Below are positions 33,414 through 46,400 of a stretch of DNA of 64,000 nucleotides, in pieces. Each line of letters starts with the position of its first letter. Within the stretch, counting starts at the first letter, position 1. The position numbers and the translations under genes are program-made. The notes beneath the pieces are model-generated. The model did no database searches. It saw only the letters and a list, made by a program, of their open reading frames with translations, and was not told where the DNA came from. Source of the stretch: Marsupella aquatica (taxonomy: Eukaryota > Marchantiophyta); contig OZ316896.1 in NCBI GenBank assembly GCA_973895155.1, forward strand, positions 16,616,001 through 16,680,000, in the 5' to 3' direction.

Positions 33414-34573
33414 ATGTCGATCCTCGAGTCTCACAATGTCCGCGTTATTGGATATGGAGAGCAGATAGTAGTCATGGGACATGGCTTTGGGACTGATCAA
33501 TCGGTATGGAAGCATATCACACCGTATTTGGTAGACGACTTCCGGATCGTCCTCTACGATCTGATGGGGAGTGGCACAACTAAACCGGAGGCGTTCAACT
33601 TCTCCCGCTACTCCACTTTACATGGCTATGCCGATGATCTACTAGCCCTTCTTGAGGAGCTCGAGATCGTATCCTGCATCTACATCGGCCATTCAGTATC
33701 GGGCATGGTGGCCTGTCTTGCTTCGCTGGAGAGACCGGACGTCTTCTCCAAGCTTATTCTGCTGTCCGCCTCTCCTCGGTACACACTGGATTGCCTGTAT
33801 CAATTTCTCGCATATACCTCTTCTTCAAAACCTAGCGAAGCTCAAGAATAGCTAAATAATGTCAAGGTAGCGTTGGTCGCTCGTGCTAATATATGTTTGG
33901 TTGTGTAAAGTATCGTTCTTGCTCTCGAAAGCTATGTAGGCCAAGTCCATCCATCTGTCTGTTGGAACAGTGTTGGAGAGGTATTTGATTTTGATTCAAA
34001 CAAATAAATGGTGCGCACAATCGGTAAAGTTGTAAGATACGTAGGTTTAAATTAATGGAAAAGTATCGTAAGCCTTGATTCCTGCTCAGACCACATGTCC
34101 AATCTAAAGTCGGTGCTGTTGCCCGCAGCTATCTAAACGACTCTGATTATTTTGGCGGATTTGAGCAAGAGGACCTCAACCAGCTGTTCGAGGCGATGCA
34201 ATCCAACTTCAAAGCATGGGTGACAGGATTTGCGCCGCTGGCAGTGGGAGCGGACCTCGACTCTCCATCGGTCCAAGAATTCGCGCGAACTCTCTTCCAC
34301 GCTCGACCTGACATCGCTCTCAGTGTTGTGAGGGCCATTTTCCAGAGCGATTGCCGAGCGATTCTACCGCGAGTCATGGTTCCGTGTCACATCATTCAGA
34401 GCCAAAAGGACCTTGCCGTGCCCGTTGTGGTGGCACACTACCTCGCCCGTTCCCTGGGTGGAGAGACCTGTGTCGAAATCTTGCCGGTCGAGGGCCATTT
34501 ACCTCAGCTCAGTGCCCCGGAGATCGTGATTCCATGCTTCAGGCGTCATCTCTTCCATTCGCACAAGGCCTGA
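33414..34573 (+). CDS. KAI2L: KAI2/D14-like alpha/beta hydrolase, 269 aa
   Basis: Exons 33414-33778 and 34129-34573 join as CG|C (donor TCG|GTACAC, acceptor CCGCAG|C), giving 269 residues, the normal family length. KAI2 and D14 proteins are soluble receptors that bind and cleave butenolide ligands (karrikin-like compounds, strigolactones) and signal through MAX2. The catalytic triad is complete: Ser94 in GHSVSG, Asp216 in SQKDLAVP and His245 in EGHLPQLS. The oxyanion-side motif [14 protein letters not shown] and the lid-region sequence [12 protein letters not shown] are family typical. The intron splits the gene at the position common to plant KAI2/D14 genes. If unspliced, translation would stop after 145 residues. 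Mosses carry expanded KAI2-like families, so this may be one paralogue of several. Whether it sits in the KAI2 or a DLK clade cannot be told by eye. Confidence 0.95.
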
Positions 34574-36150
34574 AGTGGATCGACGTAAACTCACTGCAAG
34601 TCGGAGCATAATTGATCAAATCCAGCTCAAACGGACTGACCACTCGTCACCTCAGACGATCTTTCTGGCGGCGACATTCCGAATCAGAATATGAAAGCCC
34701 CGGTGATGTGATTCGCAATGTGACCGCCACAAAGAGGGGCAAGCACGCGAGGGTTTCCATTTTTGCCGCTGTTTCAGACATGCACGTCCCGGCATCGCAT
34801 GGAGCTCAACGAAAGCGAAGGGGCACGGCGCAACTTACAACTACTGTACGTGTCGGAAGAGCTAATTCGGAAGCCGAACACAATAATATTGTGCTGGGTT
34901 TTGCGACACTTTGAGGACATTTTATACGATCACGTAGGTCAGTAAATCCGCGCCGACTGAGCTGCAGATCCACGGTGAGTCCAATTGACATAGTATCGGT
35001 GAACAGACAGTCGATGAATTACGTGCTGACCAAACTGTGCACATGGATTTGGGAGTAGTGTAGCTTAGTTGTATATATAGCATGCTCATCAGGGAACATT
35101 TTTCAATTTTTGCTGGCTTTGTAGTAATGTGGTGGTGAAGCTTAGGACTGTCCTGTATGTGCCAGTCTTAAGAAATGCTGCCCTTATGACTCCTGAATTT
35201 GTAGAAAAAGTGGTCATCTCAAATCCAAACAGAACTTGCTATGCCAAGACTTGTGCCCTGCACACTCACCCGCATGTCCTTCTTAGTTTGTCATTTCCTT
35301 TCCTTCATTCTAAAAGGCAATATGCTGTCTTATTCATATATCAAAGGTCGGGACGGTGAAGGCCCTTCAAACTCCTCATATTCTGCCTTGAGGTTTCTGG
35401 CCCTTGCCCTTCAAACTCCTCATATTCTGCCTTGAGGACTACCTTGTGAGGAGGAAAGCTTGGCTCATTCATATCCCAACAGATGTTATGTAAAGGGCCA
35501 CTTTTTGGAGGATAGTCTACATGCAAGATGGCCCTTAGAGTACACTTGCATGTGGGTGGTCCTGAAAAACACAGCCCTTAGCAAGAACTCCACAATAGGC
35601 AAAAAGGAAATCTTGATCACAACAGCATCTGATCAGGTGCAATGTCTGGGTCCCTTTGCAGTCCCTGACTCCTCTCCATGTACTTGTGCTTCTTGGCCCC
35701 CTTTTGTTTTGTTCCCAAGGTTTAGGCTAGGACCTCAAAGGGCCAGAAAAATTTCCCGCACTTGCCCTTGGGTTCCCCAGTAGATCTGTAAGGCCTGCCA
35801 TGACCATGAGAGGCATACATCATGGAAATCTCACTAAATGGTATAATGACATTATTCAGTTTGAGGGCAGCCAAAAAAATGCAAGCTGGGCCTTTGCTGT
35901 CTTGCATGGTCATCCAGGAACAATTTTCTTTTTTGTCTTAGTTGTACTGGTGTGTAGGTGATTGAATCACTTTCTGGCTATTTGCATAGTATCTGGTAAG
36001 ATTAGGTAGGATAGAATACAAGAGTAGAAGTATAGCATATGCAACGAAAATATATCTCACATAAGTTGCGCACATAAAGCACAGATCCCTTACATAATGA
36101 AACTTCAAACCATAAACCTAGAAAACAAAATTATGGCAAGAACTGTTGAC
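34574..36150. other. 3' flank and retroelement-like debris
   Basis: At 35126-35175 a plus frame reads VVKLRTVLYVPVLRN, close to the LxxVLYVPxLxxNLLS motif ahead of the integrase in Ty1/copia polyproteins, but no further integrase or RT motif follows, so it is at best a small relic. A 32-bp direct repeat (CCCTTCAAACTCCTCATATT and on) is present at 35362-35393 and 35406-35437. No gene. Confidence 0.35.
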
Positions 36151-37224
36151 ATGAGGTGTCCATGTTAATAAGAACATTTTTTCTCACTCGTGACAAGAGA
36201 TAGAAGCTTGTTCAAGTAGTAAAATTTCATTTTCCTAAAAGGACTGGATGGATAGTATTGACATCTAAAATTAGTGGGAAGGGTTTGACAAATAAGATTA
36301 TAAACATTGAGAGTGCAAATATTAAATGCAAAATCTAAATAATTCAAATGATGGACCTTGTTAAGACATGAAGGCACAACAGAAAATTCAAGTAAGAAAA
36401 AATTCAAAATTTTCATTCATCATATGGCAGCATCAATACTAGCGTCATTATCCATATTTCTGAACAGAAGAGAACAAAAGAGTATTGCCTTTACTTTTTC
36501 CACAGATCATTGCAAAACCGTCACCCAACCAAATGGCAAGGGAAAAGAAAGATAGGAACCCCTTGCAGATCAGGCCCACTCCAAAAAACCCACCAAAAAA
36601 AGGAGAAACAGGGGACGACAAAAAGAAGGCTCCAAACATGGACCCATAGCATGAGTGAGCGAAGGAGAGGAGAACAAATCGAGAGGTGACACTCCTGCAC
36701 CATCACAACAAGGAGATGGTACTCCACTTCCTAGAACAACACTTTATAGGACAAACTTACCTGAAGGATGAACAAAGCCAGTGTATTCAGTCCAAGCATA
36801 TGACTATCACATATCGTCTTAGAACCTCCTTTATCTAGTCAAAACGAATACTCCATGTACTTAATGAAATGTTATAATACAAGGTTGTGGCAAAAACAGT
36901 GGTTGTCATTCAAATGTGATGCATTGTTTTGACTGAAAACCTGAAAAAGTGGAAAGAGTAAGTCAAAAGTGTATTACTTTTGGTGTGGAGGGATTACCTA
37001 GCAAAACAAAAATGTGGAAACCCTTCGTCGAAATAGTTGTTTTCTTATACTATCAGATGTGTTTAGACATTATGATGCGGGGTGGCTGCTATCTTGCGTC
37101 TCCAATTTCTATGTGCAACTCATGGGTTATTGAACACAACCACAACAGCTATATGGTCAAGATCACACATAACATGCCTCAACAACTATATTACAAAGTT
37201 TATATGTTTTTGCCCTCGCCTTGA

Positions 37225-37690
37225 CAACTTTTTTCAGCTTGACATCATTTTCTAATCTTTACATATTTATATTTCTTTAACATCTTTATTTTGCCTTGAT
37301 GTCCTTTTCTCACATTGACATCTTTTTTACACCGTGACATATTTTATCACCCTCGACATATTTTGTCATCGAGATCTTTTTTCACCTGGATTGATATTTC
37401 TTCCTCACCTTAACATTTTTTTCACCTTGATATCTTATCTTTCCTCATCTTGTCATCTTTTTCTCATCTTGTCATCTTTTTCTCATCTTGCCATCTTTCT
37501 CTCACCTTCTACATCTTTTTCTCATGTTTATTTATTTTTCTCATATTTTTTCTCATCTGTATCTTTTTCTTTCATGGACATCTTTTTTCATCTCAACATA
37601 TTTTCTTGACTTTTTTTCCTCACCTTAACATGTTTTTCTCTTATCAACACTTTTTTTCATCTTTTTTCACATAAACATTTTTTGTGCAAC
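37225..37690. repeat. Pyrimidine-rich degenerate tandem array (TTTTTCTCATCTTGACATC-like)
   Basis: Some 25 diverged units of 17-19 bp follow each other, with a core of CATCTTTTTCTCA(T/C)CTTGACAT; the best preserved copies are CTCATCTTGTCATCTTTTT around 37446-37495. The plus strand is almost free of G. The open frames there (rich in S, F, H and L) are a by-product of the array, not genes. Confidence 0.8.
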
Positions 37691-40400
37691 ACACATAGAT
37701 TGGGCTATTCTACCATAATGTCCTAGAAAACTTTTTTTCATCTTAATATTAAAGCGGATGTTGACACCTCAAATGAAATTAAATTGTCAATGCTTGCCAG
37801 GCTCCTGTGCGAGTACTTTGGCTGTGCTTCTTAAGTTGATTCATTGAATTCCAGCTCCCGTTTGGCTTAAGACCCATCAACCAAAGTTAGGCAAAGCTTT
37901 TGTCACTAGAATCACAGATTATAGTGAAAGTAGATTACAAGTGCGTACATATATGAATGCTTTTCCCAAATCACCAGTACCTTAATCCAGTCTTTATTGG
38001 TTCCTGTGATAGGTATTTGAAATTTCCAGTGATGAGAAATGACCCTAGAAAGGACAGATCATGAAGACCCTCTAGACACTCGTAATGTGTCTTAAGCATG
38101 TTTTGATTGAACTCTACTCCAAAATGCGTACTCCTCACACCACACCACATTACTACCCATCTAATCAAATTGTGGAAGATTCCTGCCTTACCCATCAAAC
38201 AACCAGGAATCTGGCATTGGCCTCACAACTTACAGCGCGTGAGGATTGATAAATCTTTCTTCATTGACTGGAAGTCACAGACCAAGGCACATGCATTCTC
38301 CTCCTAGATCCCGCCAACATATCACGAGATGTATGATTGATCAAACGTTGCCGCCGACCAAGGCAGATGGATCATGCACCTAGATCCCACAAACTTCTCA
38401 AGGCGATATAAGCCGAAGTGCAAATTTGACCAGGAAGACAGCTGGTGAAGACCCCCTGGTGAAGACCCAGGCACGTTTCCAGAGAAATTGGAAAGCTTGA
38501 CATACTGGACAGAAAGAAGCTATCCTCAACTTAACTATTTCTGCCACAATCTCTCGAAGGGGCACTACAAGATTACAAGAAGGTGGTGGGGTGCTGAAGA
38601 TAGGCGGATAGGTGGGAGAAGCTCGTTCACCTAGCTGGCAGTAAATTCGAATTTGACACAGAATTGTTTCACAACCTTACACCTGTCAAACTGTGTAGAA
38701 TTTTGAACTCCAAAACAATAAGCAAATTAAGTCAAAACATCCAGTTGGAACATAATTAACTTTTCCTAACTACAGTTGGAGAATCACTGATAGTTGAACC
38801 TTCAGGTTACACTAATTACACCTAAATTTGGGTGGTAGTACACCCTTAGGTTGATATAGGGTGCGAGGAATTGGTAAGAAACTGACTGGGACTCGAGTTT
38901 TAATATGCATCTTTACCACGAACGAACCACAGCCCTGATGGTCTGCAAGGTTGTCTCTGGCTTCATAGTGATCGTCCTTTTTTGCTTGTAGTATTTGCAT
39001 TACCGACTCCGAAGTTAGAAAGACTCGTCATAATATATACATTTGGCACGATCTCAAAGGAAAGATCTGCACTTAACCTCACGTACTCTCACAGTGCATA
39101 TAGTTTCTAGCTTGCTGACATTGCCTACCTAACCGTTTGAACCACAAAGCTTTCGAATTTATACATGAGTCCACTAACAATTAGGTGTTGGCAACTAATC
39201 CCTTCCCATCGGCACCCCAAGGGGAGTCCTACATCCAACACTCAAAAGACCAAACCCGGAATGACAGGAATGTACGATAAAAGGACCCTTCAATTCTGAC
39301 GAAATACCTCCATATATCCTCGGAAAGACACCTGCCTAGAAAACGCGAATACAGACCTTCCAATAAGACGCATCAAATAAGAATACAGGAGTGCCTGTGC
39401 GAGAACTCACCAACACGATCCCCAAACAACCAAACGACAGGCAATGCCAAGCAACTCACAAACAAAAAACAGAACTTCGTGATTGGCAATTGTCATAACT
39501 GAGATTGTGCCACCAAACTAGCGAATAACGAGCCGGATCATATCCAGAGGCTTCAGGCTGAAGAATACAGGAGAATCATTTACAGTAGATCAAATACAAC
39601 AATTTACAGAACCCTTTTGCCCAATTGGACTTGCGCTGTCTACCTCCTGTACTTGAAACACTCGAGGATATCCAGTAATTTAAGAAAATTTCCCAGAACC
39701 AATAAATAAATCTAGACAACTGGCCTCCCTCAAATTCAGAAGGAAAAACAGTCATTATCATCAACAGCCTGCAAAACAAGCACCTGCTCCAATGGAGCCC
39801 TTCAAGAATATGACGATGCCAAATCACCGATGAGGGTAATGTACCGGCAAAATCTAATTACACACTTCACTCTTCAATGCCCAACTCACATCATCTGTAC
39901 ACTTAGTGGCGCGTCTCAGGCTCAAGTCAGCAAACCAGATAGCCTTAGGCCAACTTTTCAAACTGCCAACCAGCTTGGAGCCTGAAAATCTAGAGCCTTC
40001 AATCAAACACATGCCGATACATTCGTAAGCACCCTTTGTTTTAAACACCTACACCCGCTTTCTGCCGGCCCTGAATGATGCACTCTTGCTTAGAGTTTAT
40101 CCAACCTATAGTAAGAAAAATGAACAAGGTTGCAAAAGATAGTTGAGCTCCTGCAAAAACAGCTGCCAAGCAGCTATTCAAAATGTACAGGAGTGATCCT
40201 GTGTCTCCTGCCAGCTTTTCAACTTACAGCAAAATCTTTTCGTAGGTCTCATCCTTCCTCCCACCGTGTAACTGGATTTTCATCAATCCAATCTCAAAAC
40301 CGTCCTCATGTATTCGCATAAGATGTTAATGAACATCCGCACAAACTAAATGCTCTGACATTTACACTCAATTACAGCAGGTGTGTCGCAATGCTCGATG
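37691..40400. other. Intergenic and 3' flank of the AML gene
   Basis: No gene is supported between 37.7 and 39.5 kb. The stretch 39.5-40.4 kb immediately follows the AML stop on the minus strand and may be its 3' UTR. Open frames there are below 85 codons and have no domain. Confidence 0.35.
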
Positions 40401-43400
40401 TCACTCCCTTTCTCTCTCAGGAGAAGAATTGCGTGCGATTGCACTAGAAAGGGATCCCACGCCTCCATGAACAGACTCATCCCTGCTGCTGGTACTCGTG
40501 GAAGGGCTTCCCTGGTGACTTCCTCCATTGCTACCACGATCTCTACTAGTTCGAGTTCGCACATTTACTCCCACTGGGAATGGCTCCTAACACAGAGCAG
40601 AACAGTCGATGGCAGGATCAGACTAAGATCTAGTGTAAACGAAGAACCAGCACAACAACCAAACAAAACAAAACAAAACAAAACAAAACAAATCAAATTA
40701 GAAGAAATGCTATAAATAGAGCACCAGAACAGAACTCGACAAGTACTTTAAAAGAAATAGCAGAAATGAAAAGTTTGAGACAACGCATATAGATGAAAAC
40801 AGTAACCTTTTACCTCTCCAATGAGGGTAAATACCTGGTCCCCCACATGAGGCCCTTCTGAGTGAAAAAGAATGGGACGGCATCGCTTATCCTCATTCAT
40901 CAGAGATGAGTTTTGAAAGTGGGCAACCAGAGCTGCTTTTCCCTGGATCCGGGCATAAGCCAAAGATGCTACTTTTTCGCTATTAAACTTTTCCCATTTC
41001 TTTCCATTGAAAGCCTGTAGGATACAGTTGCACCACATAGTTTGTCTTATCAACCAGCTAATAATCGATTTTGGAAGCAAGGTCCTTACTGAATGCATGA
41101 TTTGAAAAGACAGCCCATTCACTGTCAGCACTCTTTCTCAACGTAATTGACAATCAAAGAATAACCTAGGCTCTTCACTTGGTGACATCACTAAGGATGC
41201 TCATAGAAACAAGATGTATCCATTTTGAACAGCATAAAGTTGGACTCTATAAAGAACTTCCAAAACGACCCCTACCAATATGGCATTATGGGCAAACTAC
41301 ATGTAAATCATCACTTGATTGGAATCTAAGGCCCAGATAGGAAGTCTACCTGATAAAATGGCACAATACGTGAAGGGGCGGTCATATTAATGAAGGCATA
41401 GCCAACATTGCACTTGTTCTGCAGAATAAACACGACAATTCTTCTTGCAGTAAGTACCGAACTCCAAGATCACAAATATCACTCTCAATCAATCTACTGT
41501 GTAAGGGCCTGACAGCAAGGAATTCGACCACTGAACACATGAGCACAAGAGTAAGCACCTTAAAATCAATTGGGAGGTATATGAAGTCATAAGTCCCACG
41601 GTGATTCTCATCAATGGCTGCAAGAAGCATCTTTGAAGTGTACCTGTGAGTAAGATACGTTAAAAAGTTGTAGATAAATGCACCTAATGAAGTTAACTAA
41701 GGGAGGCACAAAACCAAAAAACATTACAACTCTTCGCCGTAGTTGGCTGTAAGAGATTAAAACGGTGATCACAAGCTCGTAACTCAGCTCTGTGACCACA
41801 GCAACCTTAATTAATGTAAACCTTTCCTTGCAAGAGTAAAGAACAGAAAGAAATTTCACATCTCGAAACAGACAAATTTTAATCCTTACTTGTTCGGGAT
41901 GTTCTTAATCATTAAAGTCGTTCGAGAATCCTCCCCGCGCATAATTCTGTCCAAGTCAAGCTGGTATTGCTTCTTGTTATCAGCCCGTGCAACACTACTC
42001 TCACCCCTGCGACTCCTTCCTCGTTCACTCAAGCCGTCCATAGGGGCAGACATCGACCCTGGCAAGCTACCGTTGGGAAACATGCGAGGCCGGTGCTGTG
42101 GAGACATAACTCCTAGACTCGGAGATGCAGTCCCATGCTCAAGCCCACCGCTACTCCCCATCCCGGACGCCAGATTCATGAGGCCATGTCCACCAGCAAT
42201 ATTGATTGCATGCGTTCCAGTTGAGCCACCAATACTCAAACCTCCCATATTCATTGATCCAGGCCGGAGAAGAGAAGACGAATCTGGTGATTCTCCTAGA
42301 TAGCCATGTCGTCTATCTAACACTGACGTCTCTCCAGGCGGAGCAGAGCCCACGTGATGTCCCCGATGTTGTGCAGGAATCATACTATTAACAAGATGGC
42401 CATGGGTCCCCGAGAAAGGATGAGACTGGGATTGAGATTGGCCACCGTGGTTGAATGAGAGTCCAACTGATGAAGCAGACCAGATCAGAGGAGGCGAGCT
42501 CTGAGAATGGTGATGGTAAGGTGCTGGATTGCCCCAGAGAAACTGATGCCCTGATAAAATCCACTCCCATTTAAGGTTCAGGTTAGGATTCACAAAATAT
42601 CCGATGTTAGACACCTCATTCATTCTCACGACAGCGCCAAAAGCACTGCATGACCCTTCCCAAGAAGGTACTTCATATCGTGAAAAGAGCTGTAGATACA
42701 AGTCCGGTAAGATGAGATCAGTTATTAACCAATAACAAGAAGGGCAACAATCATACCTCCATTGGCATGATCATAAGTCGGATCAGTCAAAGTCCCACTA
42801 CTCGATCGCTGGAGTCGACTTCCTTCCACTTCACGAGACCTCAAAGTTGTTCCACTACTGGCAACTGATCCAGAGCCAGGAGCAGGGCTGTAATTCACCG
42901 AGCTCATTACACCGTTGCTGTATTCTGGAAGAGAATGGGGATGTTGTGGGGGTAGACGATGCACTCCCAGACCCATGTGTCCTAGGGAATGGCCCGCTTC
43001 TATCTGATTCGTTCCCACGTGGCTACCAATGGTTCCAACTCTCACTGGAGCTGACAAATGGGATGAGGATAAATGAGGTGGTAAACTGGCAGCCACTCCA
43101 CTGAGAGGCTTGCTGACAATTTGGGAAAAGTTCCCGTGGATCGGATGTGAACCACGGAGTGAGTTGCCATCAACAGAGCTACCCAAAGAACCCCATTGAG
43201 AAGGATGCCCTGAAATTCCAACAGAGTCTAACATTAAAGGAAAAATCCATAATCCGAAACCCACTTGAGTAGAAGTTCTCTGGAAATTAGACTGTCCAAG
43301 TAGTATCATCCAGCACTAACTCACGACTGACTTCTGAATTTGTGGGACTTAATGCAAATCAAGTAAATATGATCTTCTCCACCATCAGCCATAGTCGAGA

Positions 43401-46400
43401 AAGGCGAAGCATAAGAGCACCTATGCGGCCAGCTATATGGAACTCAGAGATGCAGACTTTAGCTGCCCATCTGATGAGCCAATTCCTTTGACAACAAACC
43501 TGGAGGAGAGTTCGTAAGTGGTGAAAGCGCTTGCTGCCTGTGTGGACGATTCTCCTCTTGCTCCAGTTCTTGACTCAGCTGCTGCATCAGACTGTTTATA
43601 ATCCCACTGCATTTTCAGGATCCACATGATAGCATGAAATGAAGCAAGAGCAAATGCTTCTCTAAACGTATATATTGTAGCTCACGAGTACACACCAGAG
43701 AAAGGAGGACCGCAAAAGAAATGACACCAGTAGTCATAAAGGAGAATTTCTGTAGGGGCGCGGCTCCACTGAGTCGGAACGTTGATTAATATAAAACTTT
43801 GGGCTATGGATATTAAGGGAGAAGACTGTTAGGAAGATCAACAGAAGATGTTCTATCTTCCACACATGACTGCAGTATATGATAACAATTAACCTCGAGC
43901 TATGGGGGCTCAATCTAATATGGCACCACACGATCCCTTAGCAAGGGTCAGATGTGAGAATACGCACCTTCGGCGGGCTCCACCAGGTCGGCTAGGCTCA
44001 AGCTTGATGCGCTTTCCTGCTATATCACTCCTATTCAGAGCTCTGAGAGCAGCTTCTGCTGCCCTCACATCGTAGAACTCGATAAACTTATGATGCCGCT
44101 TATGTGGTGTTTCTCGAATCTGCTCAATGCGATCATCAGGGGAAGACCTTAGAATAGCAAACAAGTCGTAAACCATCACTGCAAGGCGCAGAAAAGAAAT
44201 AGCATATTATACTCTCATGACCTATGTTGACAGAAAAACTTCGAAAATTTTGAAAATTTGCCCAGTGGCTACCTCTTTGACCTCTCCATAGACCCCGAAG
44301 ATCTGACGAAGGTCATCATTTGAGACAGAAGCATCAAGATTAAAGACCACCAGTGTCCCCTGATTCACGTCCTTGTCCGAAGGATTATCCTGGGATATCA
44401 AACGGACAGTCAAAAGACGATATCACAGGCCGCGCAGCTTACCTCAGGCTCTAACCCCTCGGAGTATCTACGAGATTTAAAAAAAACTCATTCCTTGTAT
44501 TTTCTGTTAAAGCCAGGCCATAGAGAGGTTCTAAAGCTCATGTCTAATAGTACAAACAAGCATCCGATGCAGAGAGGCTACCTGGACAGACAACTTATTC
44601 CGTATTGTGTACAATAAACTCCCAGCTACGAGGGAATGTCAAAAACCACTGCTTGCAAGAAGCCTTGAGATCTTTGACCACACACGCTTTGACTCGTAGA
44701 AGTACGAGAAGGGAGGAGGATACAATTTAAGAGCTGCTCGTCAACTCTTCTTGTTGATTTGCAGAAATAACAGGGTGCGTGCGGCTGCTACGCCGGGCCC
44801 CTCCTCTCGTTAAGAGGTTCGCAGAAACTATTTCGTATTAGATTGATTAGACTCCATAGTCCACGGACCCCAATAAGGGCAAGAAAGAATGCCCGGCACC
44901 TGGGAATGGCACTCTTAAGTCCTACTGCCTTTCCTTCGAGTATTGCCCGGTGTGAAACAATCACATTACTTTCCCAGTGTGTTCTTATTCATGACGAGAC
45001 AATTAGTTAAGAGGCACACCTTGGGTATGGAAAAGTGAATATCCAGTTTGCGGCGACGCAGAGGCTTGTTCTGAAGCGCCCGCATTGCACTGCGTGCCGC
45101 CCGGATGTCATAATATGAAATCATGACAAATCCACGATGCTTACAGGCTGTGTAAAGCGTTCGGATAGCACCATATTGCTGCATCAAAATTCATCAATCA
45201 AAGAGAGAGCTGTAAGATTCCAAGCCAGACAGAAATAGTGTGTGACCTGTCGACAATTCAGCCCCTTCCCGCACTAATCCCGCTCGACAACGCTGATTCT
45301 AAGGAGAGCAAGGAATTAGCTACAGAAGCTGTGTAAAGCTTTCGGAACGACAACCAAATCTCTCTTCGACCTGATAAGGGAGCAAAAATGACCAATTCTT
45401 CAGCAAAACAGCTTTTGTCTGCTCGGAGAAGTAACCTGCAGTTCAGCTCTCAGGCATGAAGGGCAAATTAAGAACATTGATCAGCTGCCTTCTTAGCGTA
45501 CTGTTTTATGGAGACCATTGGTCTGATTTGCAACGACCGACTTTGGTGGTCTTTGCAAATTGTTGTAAGGTTAGTTCTATGTGGCGATAGGACTATCTAA
45601 TTTATTTATCAGAGGCTGAACGGTTCAAGTACTACTTAAAGAAGTGATGTCATGAGTCATCGAGTGACATCACTTCTATAAGTAGTACATCGAGTCCACT
45701 ACATTGGGTGCACATATAGGAAAATTAATCAGTGGAAGCCTATTCTATCAGGCTTCTTAGGTTTACAGATGTAAGTTAAGGTCTATCTATTACCTCAAAG
45801 AGCGCACGAAGTTCTGTATCCTCCACGTTGCTATTTATATTACGAACAAAAAGTGTTCTCGAAGGATGCTCGCCATAAGGATGTTCACCAGCAACAGACC
45901 CAGCGGCACTTGATCCAGCATGACCTCCAGAGCCTCCCACCAAAACATCCAGAGTTCGGTGGGTATTCAAGATAGCATTGAGGGCATCCTGAGGATCACT
46001 TTCCAGCTCCATGCCACCGCCACTGCTGAAAAGATCGGTATCATCCCCTTCCTCAATATTTGTAGATGGGTAATCATAATCTCCATTTACACCAGCTAGT
46101 AACTCTTCCTCATCATCAGGAAGGAGATTGCCTATTGTATGCGACTCGATATCTTCTATTGAGTCAAAAGGCTCCTCTCCTTCAAGGTCCCCATTTAAGT
46201 GCGATCCAGTTGTGTCAATTGAGTGGCTAACGCCATCCGGATTGGAGAGCCTCACTGCAAGACAACAAAACGTAACGACTAGCTCTATGAGAGTAGCACA
46301 ACTCGAACAACAGCAAATTTTAAGGTTCAAATCGATCCGTGAAGAGAAATACACTCCCATTATCACAATTTTGCAACCGTATCAAATTATTTAAGTTACT

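Noticed and set aside
35126-35360. Ty1/copia polyprotein
   Set aside because: Only one short motif (VLYVPVLRN) resembles the family; no integrase, RT or RNase H motifs follow.
37334-37674. Hydrophobic F/S/L-rich frames suggesting membrane proteins
   Set aside because: By-product of the G-free pyrimidine array.
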